DNA from: Hymenobacter nitidus
GTDB lineage: Bacteria; Bacteroidota; Bacteroidia; Cytophagales; Hymenobacteraceae
NCBI RefSeq assembly: GCF_020447315.1
Contig: NZ_JAJADQ010000017.1
Span: 1-60,742 of the forward strand
Reading direction: 5' to 3'
Length of the DNA stretch: 60,742 nucleotides
Below are positions 1 through 7,246 of the stretch, in pieces (positions within the stretch are counted from its first letter, which is position 1; every line of letters begins with the position of its first letter). The notes under the pieces were generated by a model, which ran no database searches, was not told the origin of the DNA, and saw only the letters and a list, made by a program, of their open reading frames with translations. A program made the position numbers and the translations under genes.

Positions 1-64
1 GCCCTAAGCCGCTTGAGGCTTCTGTACAATGCATCCCAGCTCCGTCAACCAGCTGTGTAGATCT
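1..64. repeat. Left copy of the 64-bp terminal overlap (circle junction)
   Basis: These 64 bases recur exactly at 60643-60706 in the same orientation. A perfect direct repeat at both ends of a contig is the usual mark of a circular molecule whose assembly ran past its start. The unique circle is therefore about 60642 bp, and the minus-strand gene ending at base 4 lies next to the sequence before 60642. Confidence 0.9.
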
Positions 65-873
65 GTACCCTTGGCATTATGATAGCAGATCCATTCCCAA
101 AGCAGACGCTTGCGACAATTGTTCAAGATCGTTTCGGCCAATGGATGATCTACAGGCCATCCCCGCCGCAGCTGCTTGGCAAAGGAGTCCTGCTGGCCTC
201 GTTTCGCCGACGAGGCTTCACGTGTCTGGCTTATTCGCAGCGACTCTTTCCGCTGCAGCTCTACATACTGCGCTGGCGTTTTAAAGCCCTTGAAGGCGCC
301 TATCTGCTTTAACCAGCCATAGAGCACACTACCTGGATCCAGAATATGGGGAAAACAGCCTGTCACCTTCACTGAGGCCGCTAATGATGTAATCATTGCT
401 ATGAAGTCAACCTCACTATTCGGCACGGGCACGTCTTGGGCAGCGGCCTGCCGGAGCTGTATAGCCGCTGCTCGGCACTGCTGCTGATAGCTTTGAAGCC
501 AGTGGCGGATGCTAGGCAAGCTGAGCAGCACAACTTCTTCTACGCGCGTTTTCCATTCTCCCGAAGCACCCCGCCGGAGAGCGAAGCAAATCTCAGGAAA
601 CCGAAATGCGGGATACTGCATCAGTATCATCTCGGCAGTAGCCTGGGCTAAGAAGACAATATCTTCCGCAGCGGTGAGCGTGTTGGTATGACCCAGCAAC
701 AAAGGCAACCCTGCCAGCGGCTCGACGAGCAGGTAAGTAAGCTTTTCAGCTCCCAGCTCCCGCACCTGGGGCTGGTCATGCTGAGATAGCAATGCTACTG
801 CCTGCTGTACGGCAGGGGAAAGGGGTGTAGGATGTGAAGAAAAAGACGTAGCGGGTAGAAAAGGAGTCACCAT
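4..873 (-). CDS. Conserved hypothetical, possible replisome-organizer partner
   Basis: A 289-aa protein of unknown function. The central part (about residues 65-140) has the pattern of small Bacteroidota phage and plasmid proteins found next to replisome organizers: a helix ending in a tyrosine-proline step, a stretch reading ALRRGASGEW, then a Trp-containing helix rich in Gln and Ala. The C-terminal third is basic (KRGQ, KQLRRG, RKRLLWEW) and could bind DNA. It starts 3 bp after the stop of the DnaD-like gene upstream, so the two form an operon. The terminator at 60432-60462, across the circle junction, probably ends this transcript. A role in loading the replicative helicase is an inference from this pairing; no catalytic motif is visible. 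Confidence 0.6.
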   Translation of the reverse strand: MVTPFLPATSFSSHPTPLSPAVQQAVALLSQHDQPQVRELGAEKLTYLLVEPLAGLPLLLGHTNTLTAAEDIVFLAQATAEMILMQYPAFRFPEICFALRRGASGEWKTRVEEVVLLSLPSIRHWLQSYQQQCRAAAIQLRQAAAQDVPVPNSEVDFIAMITSLAASVKVTGCFPHILDPGSVLYGWLKQIGAFKGFKTPAQYVELQRKESLRISQTREASSAKRGQQDSFAKQLRRGWPVDHPLAETILNNCRKRLLWEWICYHNAKGTDLHSWLTELGCIVQKPQAA

Positions 874-876
874 ATC

Positions 877-1842
877 TTAAATCGGATAGGCTTGAAGGAG
901 CAGCCGGGCATCATGAACATTGCCTTGACGCTTAGCCACCTGTGATATTTTATTGTGTGTTCCGTCGGGGTGGCATGTAATCAGGCCTGTCCTGCTTTTG
1001 GCGTCGTTCTGCAAGTAGCGCTGAACGAAGTTGCGCCAACCCGCGGGGGTGCGCAGCGGCATCCCTTCTGTCTGGGTTTTTATCTGTGACAGGTAATAAG
1101 GCGCGTAGGCTTGAGGCATCATGAGCTTATGAGCCAAGGCTGTAAAGCCCGCTGTCGTTGCGAACTCCGAATCGGCAAACGCCACCAGGTGTGCCGCGCC
1201 CCCCCTAGTGTGCGAAGCCGACGCGTCAGAACTGATATTCAGCGTACTATCCTTTTTTTCTACTGCCTTACCATTCCTCCATTTTTCTTGACTAGCCGAG
1301 GAGGAAGGCGTAGCTTCTTCCTCTTTGTTTTTATTCTCTGAACGAGTTTTGTTTTCTTTCTTATAGATGGTGGTGTCAGAAACTGCTCCCTTTACCGCCC
1401 CCTTTATCACTTGAAAGAGAGCAGAATCTGCCTCCTTTCTACTTCTGAGAGCAGGCGTAAAGGGAGCAGAATCTACTCCCTTTTCAGAAGCCGTAGGGAT
1501 CGTGGTCCTCAACTGATAGCAGGTAGCGTCCCCACGACCGTTTCCTCCTCCTTGAAACGAGATGAGACCAGCATTGACAAGCTCCGCTCGGGCTGGCTTC
1601 ATGGTATTCTTGACCATGCCCAACGCCAAGCAGAGATAGGCATCGGCGAGCGTAAAAGGATTCGTCCACCTCTGGCGGTTACATTCCTGCAGCAGAAAGA
1701 AGTACAGACGCGTAGCGCTTGCTCCAAAGTGGCGCTGGGTGTCATACTGCCAGAAGCTGTTGAGAAGAATTATGTAGTTCAGCTTAGGCGGCCCCTGACC
1801 AGGCTCTATTGGTGCTCGGGCATTCTGCGAGTGAGATGACAT
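877..1842 (-). CDS. DnaD-like / replisome-organizer N-terminal domain protein
   Basis: About 321 aa from the ATG at 1842. Residues about 20-130 form a winged-helix-like unit: a tyrosine-rich strand (LNYIILLNSFW), helices with RLYFFLLQECNRQRW, then AYLCLALGMVKNTMKPARAELVNAGLISF, the layout of replisome-organizer N-terminal domains of phages and plasmids. A low-complexity, charged linker follows (KEEEATPSSS and similar) and then a C-terminal helical domain ending in a basic tail. An upstream in-frame start at 1986 is possible but would lie at or before the transcription start predicted from the promoter at 1986-2018, so 1842 is preferred. It is the first gene of a two-gene operon and is transcribed away from the Xre regulator. 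DNA binding at a replication origin is inferred from the family; the cognate site is unknown. Confidence 0.65.
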   Translation of the reverse strand: MSSHSQNARAPIEPGQGPPKLNYIILLNSFWQYDTQRHFGASATRLYFFLLQECNRQRWTNPFTLADAYLCLALGMVKNTMKPARAELVNAGLISFQGGGNGRGDATCYQLRTTIPTASEKGVDSAPFTPALRSRKEADSALFQVIKGAVKGAVSDTTIYKKENKTRSENKNKEEEATPSSSASQEKWRNGKAVEKKDSTLNISSDASASHTRGGAAHLVAFADSEFATTAGFTALAHKLMMPQAYAPYYLSQIKTQTEGMPLRTPAGWRNFVQRYLQNDAKSRTGLITCHPDGTHNKISQVAKRQGNVHDARLLLQAYPI

Positions 1843-1985
1843 TGTATTTGAGAGGGTTAGTGATAAATAGTTTGAGGCGTTTTCTTGCTGAGGTTGCCTA
1901 GCAGCAAAGCGAGTCACGACTCTCAAGAGGGATACCAGCAGCAGTAGAGGCTGTCGGGTATACTGATTTGCGCTTAGCAACGACA

Positions 1986-2018
1986 CAAATGTATTACAAA
2001 TATCAACAAGTCAACAAA
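1986..2018 (-). promoter_or_regulatory. Bacteroidota-type promoter for the replisome-organizer operon
   Basis: On the minus strand the sequence has a TTTG box (2015-2018) and, 21 bp further on, TACATTTG (1986-1993), which fits the Bacteroidota -33/-7 consensus TTTG and TAnnTTTG. Transcription would begin near 1980, giving a leader of about 140 nt before the ATG at 1842. Confidence 0.6.
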
Positions 2019-2027
2019 AGTTTTTAG

Positions 2028-2035
2028 TACATTTG
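2028..2035 (+). promoter_or_regulatory. -7 box TACATTTG directly before the Xre start
   Basis: A perfect TAnnTTTG box ends 4 bp before the ATG at 2040, so the transcript would begin at or next to the start codon, making a leaderless or near-leaderless mRNA. No good TTTG box is seen at -33. The box lies close to the divergent promoter at 1986-2018, so one repressor could control both. Confidence 0.45.
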
Positions 2036-2039
2036 TTTT

Positions 2040-2624
2040 ATGCAACACTTACATGAGAAAGTACGAGCTATCCGTCTGCGTAAAGGCATTACACAAGAGC
2101 AGGCAGGCAGCCACCTAAACACGACTAAATCCAATTATAATCGCATGGAAAAGGGGCACGTTGAGGTGAGCCCCTCTAAGCTGATTAAGCTGGCCGAGCT
2201 ATTTGAGATGACACCAGAGGCCATTGCTTCCTTTCAGACGGAGGAGGCTCAATCAGCGGCGCGCTCTGAGCTTGAACAGCTTCGCGAGCGCGTAGCTCGT
2301 CTTGAAGGCTATGTGGCTCAAACCGATCAGCTGCTCACGGAATCGGCCACCTTTTTCCGCTATTTCGAGCGGCTGCTGAATGAGGTCTTTTATCAGGGGA
2401 AAGACCAGCCCGCTTCTTTGGAAGACCTAAATCGGGAGTGGGCTAGGCTGGTGAGCTATTCCGGTGAAAACACTGAAGCGGCTCAGAGGGAACGTGCTCA
2501 ACACCAGATGGAGTCACCTCTCATGGCTGCTAAGCTGAGCCAGCTAGAGATGGTAGTCCAAGCCATGCAATCTGTCTTTCGCTTTTATGAGGCTGGCAAA
2601 GCTCAGACGACTTTCCGCCTCTAA
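2040..2624 (+). CDS. Xre-family HTH regulator with coiled coil
   Basis: A 194-aa protein. Residues about 6-62 are a Cro/C1-type helix-turn-helix: helix 2 and recognition helix read QEQAGSHLNTTKSNYNRMEKG, followed by the typical SPSKLIKLAELFEM helix. Residues about 72-105 (ELEQLRERVARLEGYV) are heptad-rich and predict a coiled coil for dimerisation. The remainder is helical and of unknown role. It is divergent from the replisome-organizer operon and shares a short regulatory region with it, so it probably represses that operon and itself. Start chosen at the first ATG, directly after the -7 box. Confidence 0.85.
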   Translation: MQHLHEKVRAIRLRKGITQEQAGSHLNTTKSNYNRMEKGHVEVSPSKLIKLAELFEMTPEAIASFQTEEAQSAARSELEQLRERVARLEGYVAQTDQLLTESATFFRYFERLLNEVFYQGKDQPASLEDLNREWARLVSYSGENTEAAQRERAQHQMESPLMAAKLSQLEMVVQAMQSVFRFYEAGKAQTTFRL

Positions 2625-3055
2625 GAATATAGATATAGGGTCCCTATAGAACAGGAATAATAGGCGAGGCCACAAGCCCACAAGGACTAGCCAGACGACC
2701 TGCTGAGGCTTTGTGCACGCGAGACGGTGCCAGAGAAGCGCTTCTTACCCTAGCAAGCGCCACGACCTGATAACCTGCAAAGCCCTCAATTTGGAAATCG
2801 ACACCACGATGTCCAAGTTGAGGGCTTCTCTATACTATTTGAATATCTTTCACCAAGAAGAGCTTCTTAACTAGCATCAGCATTTTGCTATAAGCAGCAG
2901 GTGGGTCGATACCAGTGATTAATATCCGTTTTACATGTCTCACCCCGTAGACAAGATGATGTACGCCTACTTGACTAGCTCTCAAGATGCAGCGACCAGT
3001 GCCTCCCCTAATACCGCTGAGTCAACGACTTCATTCCTTTCTACTAAAAACCCTT
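2625..3055. other. Intergenic region with one strong hairpin
   Basis: About 430 bases between the Xre gene and the next small gene. I see one strong inverted repeat (2781-2826, listed separately) and no convincing gene. An in-frame start at 2987 could extend the following gene leftward by 23 codons. Confidence 0.5.
2781..2826. terminator. Hairpin, possible terminator after the Xre gene
   Basis: Arms 2781-2795 and 2812-2826 pair over 15 bp with a single G-U type mismatch and a 16-base loop. It lies 157 bp after the Xre stop. There is no clean T-run afterwards, so it may be an attenuator or protein site rather than an intrinsic terminator. Confidence 0.4.
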
Positions 3056-3277
3056 ATGTCAACTAATAGCCTGCCTTTGATGACGGTGGAAGAGCTCTGG
3101 CAGTACCCGGGCTGTGCCGCCTACTCGCGGCCAGAAGCGGAGGGAATCATCCAAAGCTTGTCCCAGTTTGCTCAACTGGCCTATACGGTGCACGCAGATA
3201 GCAATCTAACGCTTCCTCCCGCTGAAATTGTAGAGAAAGTCCAAAACGCGCATCAGGTGCTTGCTGATGACCAATAG
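3056..3277 (+). CDS. Small conserved hypothetical protein
   Basis: 73 aa from the ATG at 3056, with an alternative start at 2987. The visible pattern is MTVEELWQYPGCAAYSRPEAEGIIQSL followed by a FAQLAY helix, which I associate with short Bacteroidota proteins of mobile DNA encoded before HNH genes. No catalytic residues are evident. The end overlaps the start of the following (frameshifted) HNH gene by 11 bp, so the two are translationally coupled. Function unknown. Confidence 0.55.
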   Translation: MSTNSLPLMTVEELWQYPGCAAYSRPEAEGIIQSLSQFAQLAYTVHADSNLTLPPAEIVEKVQNAHQVLADDQ

Positions 3278-4302
3278 TGCTTCCTTGTCTATGCTTCCCG
3301 TTTCAGGTGACCAGCTGATTGCCACCATCCTGAAGCATGATGCGAAGATCACCAGTTACAAGATAGCCCTATTACGTGCCCTCAACGACGTGGTGCTGCT
3401 GTATCCGGGAGTGGCGCAGCGGGGCCAGAGCGTGGCGATTCCATTAGCGCGATTAGCGGAGCTGTGGCTCGCCTATTACTGGCCCTTTGCTGATGCGGAG
3501 CGGCCGATCTACCAGGGTGCCCGAGCCCAGCGCGGCGGTGTCGTGCGCAATGACGTCAGCTTCCGGCCTGCGTTGACCCAACTACGCAGCGAGTGGCAAC
3601 GGACCGTGCAGCTGCCAGCGCAGGCTGCCGATGGCGGAGATGCGAACACCCCGCCGGCGGACCAGCTATGCTCCCTCCCTGCAGCAGGCCTATGATAGAG
3701 CCATCGGAGCCATGGTCACAGCCCTGAGAATGCCTATCCAGCATGCGGGTCCAGAAAATGTATTTGCGCTCCCTACAGTATTCGCTCAACTGCCTGATTC
3801 AGTCTTGTCGCTACCGGGCACCCGCCCACAGGACACCTGCCTTGTCATTTCTGCCGCACTGTGGGAGTCTTTCCATCGCTTATCGCTTTACGTGGAAGCT
3901 TTGTGCCTGCACGAATGGAGCCTATTCACGGAAAGCGTTACCCAAGATCCGGGCGTAGCAGCTACTAGAGGGGCCATCTACGCGCTGCTCACCGCGCGAC
4001 CAGACAATCGCCGACCCCTGTCCTGGGAACGCAACCAAATTGATCTGCTACTGCTCGAAAACGTGTCCTTCACCTGTCCTTGGACGCAAAAGCAGCTCAC
4101 TCAACCGCAGCACTACGATTTGGACCATTTGCTGCCGCTGGCCGTCTACCCCATCAACGAGTTGTGGAACTTGCTGCCCGTGGATCGGGCATTCAACCAA
4201 CAGGTTAAACGTGACAGATTACCCTCGCCGCAGCGCTTGCTGGCCGCTCAGCCATTGGTGCAGGCGGCTTATACGAACTATAGCCATTCTGCCTCCTTAT
4301 AG
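3267..4302 (+). pseudogene. HNH endonuclease-like gene, frameshifted
   Basis: Two overlapping reading frames together make one protein. The first (from 3267 to about 3640) gives a helical N-terminal domain (KITSYKIALLRALNDVVLLYP, then LAYYWPFADAERPIYQGARAQR). The second (from about 3615 to 4302) continues with RTPRRRTSYAPSLQQAY and ends with an HNH fold: CPWT, DLDHLLPL, then NELWNLLPVD, an Asn, and VKRDRLPS. The DLDH Asp-His, the central Asn and the later Asn are the expected metal and catalytic positions. The frames differ by one base, so a single indel near 3615-3640 breaks the gene. It may be a real mutation or a sequencing error. The nuclease assignment is family-based; its target is unknown. 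Confidence 0.65.
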
Positions 4303-4558
4303 AAGGCATTGCACAAGGATCCCTCCCTATGCTTCATAGGTTTAACGAAGTCCTCTTTCTCGGCAGACCTAGCCCTGCAAACGGTTCTTCTTCTGCAGCA
4401 AGTCGCCGATGCCCGCTATGGGACGCGCTTTTAGCACTCACGATGCGCACTATAGTGCACGATAACGCTTATACCGCGGTGGATTCGATGCTGGCACTGA
4501 CATGGAGAAGCATGGGAACGTTGTAGAGTGTTTTTGTTTCACCTTCAGCCCTTCACGT

Positions 4559-4858
4559 ATGGAACTGCTCATCACCACCCTACCCCAACTTGAACAACTA
4601 CTCTCGCATCTATTAGACAAGCAGCTTCTTGCATTTGAGCAACTCCTTCGCACAAGCTCTAGAGCTACTCCTGCGTTTCCAATTGTCGAGGCGGAGTACT
4701 TGTCGACGACCCAGGCCCTCGAATTCCTACATCTTTCGAAGCCGACACTCAATAAGCTGCGTAGGCAAGGCTTAGTGCACAGCTACGCCGCGAGCAATAA
4801 ACGGGTGCTGTACGCCCGGCAAGAATTGGTGCAGTATCTCCAGAGCCGTGCTCGCTAG
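4559..4858 (+). CDS. Excisionase-like HTH (MerR/HTH_17) protein
   Basis: 99 aa from the ATG at 4559 (an upstream ATG at 4502 would add 19 residues with no family look). A helical N-terminus (LPQLEQLLSHLLDKQLLAFEQLL) precedes a winged-helix DNA-binding domain at about residues 48-95: EYLSTTQALEFLHLSKPTLNKLRRQGLV, then the wing KRVLYARQELVQYLQ. This is the layout of the small excisionase or helix-turn-helix 17 proteins common on Bacteroidota mobile DNA. A second protein of the same type is at 60092-60379. A role as a regulator or directionality factor is an inference. Confidence 0.7.
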   Translation: MELLITTLPQLEQLLSHLLDKQLLAFEQLLRTSSRATPAFPIVEAEYLSTTQALEFLHLSKPTLNKLRRQGLVHSYAASNKRVLYARQELVQYLQSRAR

Positions 4859-5034
4859 CAACTCGTCGTAGGCACCCCTTGGGAGTCAGCCTGGCGGCTG
4901 CTTTTATCATCCGCTTTTTTGGCGTAGGAAAACAGTACACGCTACGGAATGTGTGTTTATGGTCGTTTCTCCGTGTGAATGAGCGATTTTTCGGCCCTTT
5001 ACAACGTTGTTGAGCGCTTTTTTCTATGAAATCG

Positions 5035-5094
5035 GCCGGTGGAGTCACCGGTGCTCCCACCGGTGGAGTCACCGGTGGAGTCACCGGTTGCTCT
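5035..5094. repeat. Five tandem 12-bp ACCGGT units
   Basis: Five consecutive 12-bp units with the frame [A/G]CCGGT plus six bases; the 1st, 3rd and 4th have GGAGTC as their second half, the 2nd GCTCCC and the last TGCTCT. The palindromic ACCGGT every 12 bp (slightly over one helical turn) looks like a protein-binding array, for example an operator or partition-type site, rather than coding DNA. Confidence 0.65.
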
Positions 5095-5370
5095 CACTTT
5101 TCAAGGCGAAAAAGCGAAAACGGCGTTTCCAGCAAACTGACCGGTCTGGCCTAGTGGCCCACGACCTTGATTTATGGCCTAAAAATGCTGTTTCCATTCA
5201 ACTGGCCGGTGCCGCACCGGTGGTCTGAGCAAACAAGGCTTTTACAGTGCTTCACTTACCTAATCGTACTAATGCAGCTTCTAGTAACCAGCGGCATCTG
5301 CGGGAAGCAGATTTTGCTTTTCCAGATGTATAGACCCCAATAGTTAGAAGCTAATTATATTGGCATAATT

Positions 5371-5402
5371 TATACTAATACAATTAGCATATCGTATACT
5401 TG
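5371..5402 (+). promoter_or_regulatory. umuDC promoter with candidate palindromic operator
   Basis: A 21-bp imperfect palindrome (5371-5391; 9-bp arms with one mismatch around ACA) lies just before a -7-like box TATACTTG (5395-5402, one mismatch to TAnnTTTG). The spacing puts the start of transcription near 5408, about 20 bp before the umuD ATG. A LexA-like repressor at the palindrome would suit an SOS gene pair, but the protein that binds is unknown. Confidence 0.45.
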
Positions 5403-5427
5403 TGGGCACACCTCACTGAGCCCCTAT

Positions 5428-5895
5428 ATGCGCAACATCGAATTAATCCAGGTTACGCCCACCCAGACCCCCTTTTTACTGCCTCTGTTCAGCTGTCGGA
5501 TTCCCGCGGGCTTTCCTTCCCCGGCGGCCGACCATGTTGAGGAGCTGTTTGACTTGAACCGCCTACTGCTACGCCACCCCGATGCGACCTACCTGGTGCG
5601 CGTCAGCGGCGAGAGCATGCGCGACGCGGAGATTCACGAAGGCGACCTGTTGGGCGTCGACAAGCAACTCGAAGCCGACCATGGGCATATCGTGGTCGCC
5701 ATTGTCGAAGGTGAGTGCACCGTCAAGCGCTTGGTCTGCGAGCACGGCACCTGGTGGCTCAAGCCGGAGAACCCCGACTACAAGCCCTGGGAGATTGTCG
5801 ACGCTGGCGCCATCAAGATCTGGGGCGTGGTCACCCACGTGCTACATGAGATTGTGCCCGGTAAACTCGCGGCCCTGCTGCGCACGCGCGACTAG
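5428..5895 (+). CDS. umuD: UmuD-like S24 self-cleaving mutagenesis protein
   Basis: 155 aa, close to the usual UmuD length. The autocleavage site is the Ala27-Gly28 bond in CRIPAGFPSPA. The peptidase domain has the nucleophile Ser63 in VSGESM and the general base Lys100 in ECTVKRL. RecA-stimulated self-cleavage would turn it into UmuD', which binds UmuC to form DNA polymerase V. The stop is 3 bp before umuC, a classic operon. An unusual point is the high GC against the AT-rich promoter region. The family call is firm; SOS control is inferred from the family and the palindrome upstream. Confidence 0.95.
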   Translation: MRNIELIQVTPTQTPFLLPLFSCRIPAGFPSPAADHVEELFDLNRLLLRHPDATYLVRVSGESMRDAEIHEGDLLGVDKQLEADHGHIVVAIVEGECTVKRLVCEHGTWWLKPENPDYKPWEIVDAGAIKIWGVVTHVLHEIVPGKLAALLRTRD

Positions 5896-5898
5896 CCT

Positions 5899-7194
5899 AT
5901 GTACGCTTTAGTCGACTGTAACAACTTTTATGTGTCCTGCGAGCGGGTTTTCCAGCCCCGGCTCGAGGGCCGGCCCGTGGTGGTGCTGAGCAACAATGAC
6001 GGGTGCCTGATTTCCCGCAGTAACGAAGCGAAGGCTTTGGGCCTGCAAATGGGTGACCCCTACTTTCAGGTCAAGCCCTTGCTCGAGCAGCACCAGGTGG
6101 CGGTCTTCTCCAGTAACTACGCGCTGTACGGGGATATGTCGCGGCGGGTAATGTGGTATTTAAGCCAGGTGGCGCCCGCGGTGGAAATCTACTCCATCGA
6201 TGAAGCCTTCCTGGACCTGCACGGGATGGAGCGATTCGTGGTCCGCAGCCTGGACACGTTTGCCCGCACCGTACGTGCCAACGTGCTGGCGCGCACCGGC
6301 ATCCCTACCTGCGTGGGGGTGGCCCCGACCAAGACACTGGCCAAGCTGGCCAACCGGCTGGCCAAGAAGAACCCGGCGCTGGGGGGCGTGTGCTACCTGG
6401 ACACGGACGAGCGCCGGCAGTGGGCCCTGGAGCAGGTGGCGGTAGAAGATGTGTGGGGTATTGGCCGGCAGTATGCGCAGAAGCTCTACGTGGTGGGCAT
6501 CACCACGGCCGCGGGCCTTGCCGGCTGCTCGGAGGCCTACGCGCGCCAACACTTGGGCGGGGTGGTGGGCGCGCGCCTGGTGCGTGAACTGCAGGGCTAT
6601 CCCTGTCAGGGCCTAGCCCCGAGTGAAGACGGCACGCTGGCGCGCCGCAGCTTATGCTACTCGCGCACGTTTGGACAGCCGCTGAGCGCCTTCCCCGATG
6701 TGGTCGGGGCCGTGAGTGCTTTTACCAGCCGCGCGGCCGAGAAGCTACGCCGGCAGGGCGATGCGGCCCATTTGCTGACCGTGTTTGTCAGCAAGAGTCG
6801 CTACGGGCTGGAGCCTCCCCCCTACTCGAGTTCGATCGTACTCAGCCTGCCCGTGGCCACCAGCGACACGGTGGAACTGGTGCGCATGGCCCGCGTGGCG
6901 CTCAAGCGCCTGTGGCAGCCCAGGCAGCGCTACACCAAAGCCGGGGTGACCCTAGAGGGCTTGGAGCCCGCGGGGCAGGCCCAACTCTCGCTGTTTGAGC
7001 CGGGGCCCGAGTCGGAGAAGCGCACGAAGCTGATGGCCGAGCTGGATCAGCTGAACCGCCGTTTTGGCAAAGGCACCGTGCAGCTAGCCGCCTTGCTGCT
7101 CCCCGTGGGGCAGTCTGCGCCCTGGCAGGGACAGGCGCAGTGGCGTACACCGCAGTACACCACTCGGCTGGAGGATTTGCTCCTAGTAAGCTAA
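5899..7194 (+). CDS. umuC: UmuC-like Y-family DNA polymerase (Pol V catalytic subunit)
   Basis: 431 aa, the usual UmuC size. The palm carries Asp6 (ALVDCNNF) and Asp101-Glu102 in YSIDEAFLDL, the metal-binding triad of Y-family polymerases. NNDGCLISRSNEAK (fingers) and the helix-hairpin-helix region (VEDVWGIGRQYAQKL) are also clear, followed by the little-finger domain and a UmuC-type C-terminus. With UmuD it performs error-prone translesion synthesis. Plasmid umuDC pairs raise mutation and damage tolerance in the host. All catalytic residues are intact, so it is probably functional. Confidence 0.96.
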   Translation: MYALVDCNNFYVSCERVFQPRLEGRPVVVLSNNDGCLISRSNEAKALGLQMGDPYFQVKPLLEQHQVAVFSSNYALYGDMSRRVMWYLSQVAPAVEIYSIDEAFLDLHGMERFVVRSLDTFARTVRANVLARTGIPTCVGVAPTKTLAKLANRLAKKNPALGGVCYLDTDERRQWALEQVAVEDVWGIGRQYAQKLYVVGITTAAGLAGCSEAYARQHLGGVVGARLVRELQGYPCQGLAPSEDGTLARRSLCYSRTFGQPLSAFPDVVGAVSAFTSRAAEKLRRQGDAAHLLTVFVSKSRYGLEPPPYSSSIVLSLPVATSDTVELVRMARVALKRLWQPRQRYTKAGVTLEGLEPAGQAQLSLFEPGPESEKRTKLMAELDQLNRRFGKGTVQLAALLLPVGQSAPWQGQAQWRTPQYTTRLEDLLLVS

Positions 7195-7246
7195 GTCCCC
7201 TTTCCCTACCCTAAGTCACTCTGCTTCTCGGGGAAGCCAAGCAGCC

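Larger units (their letters stand above)
4859..5427. other. Intergenic region with ACCGGT repeats
   Basis: A 570-base region between the HTH gene and umuD. It holds the 12-bp repeat tract at 5035-5094, more ACCGGT or CCGGT copies near 5139-5145 and 5206-5222 (the last as an inverted pair), and an AT-rich umuD promoter region. Short frames on both strands here merely translate the repeats (TPP and SHRW runs) and are not called as genes. Confidence 0.6.

Noticed and set aside
877..1986. Upstream start of the replisome-organizer gene at 1986
   Set aside because: The promoter at 1986-2018 would begin transcription downstream of it, and the extra 48 residues look like non-coding sequence.
2987..3055. 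Longer form of the small protein at 3056
   Set aside because: The added 23 residues (Pro/Leu-rich) have no family look; kept only as an alternative.
5035..5094. Possible CRISPR array
   Set aside because: The units are 12 bp and contiguous with no spacers of constant length, and no cas gene is present in the window.
4749..5228. Small ORFs over the ACCGGT repeats on both strands
   Set aside because: Their sequence is only the translated repeat (TPPVTPP or SHRW runs) and no plausible start or family is seen.
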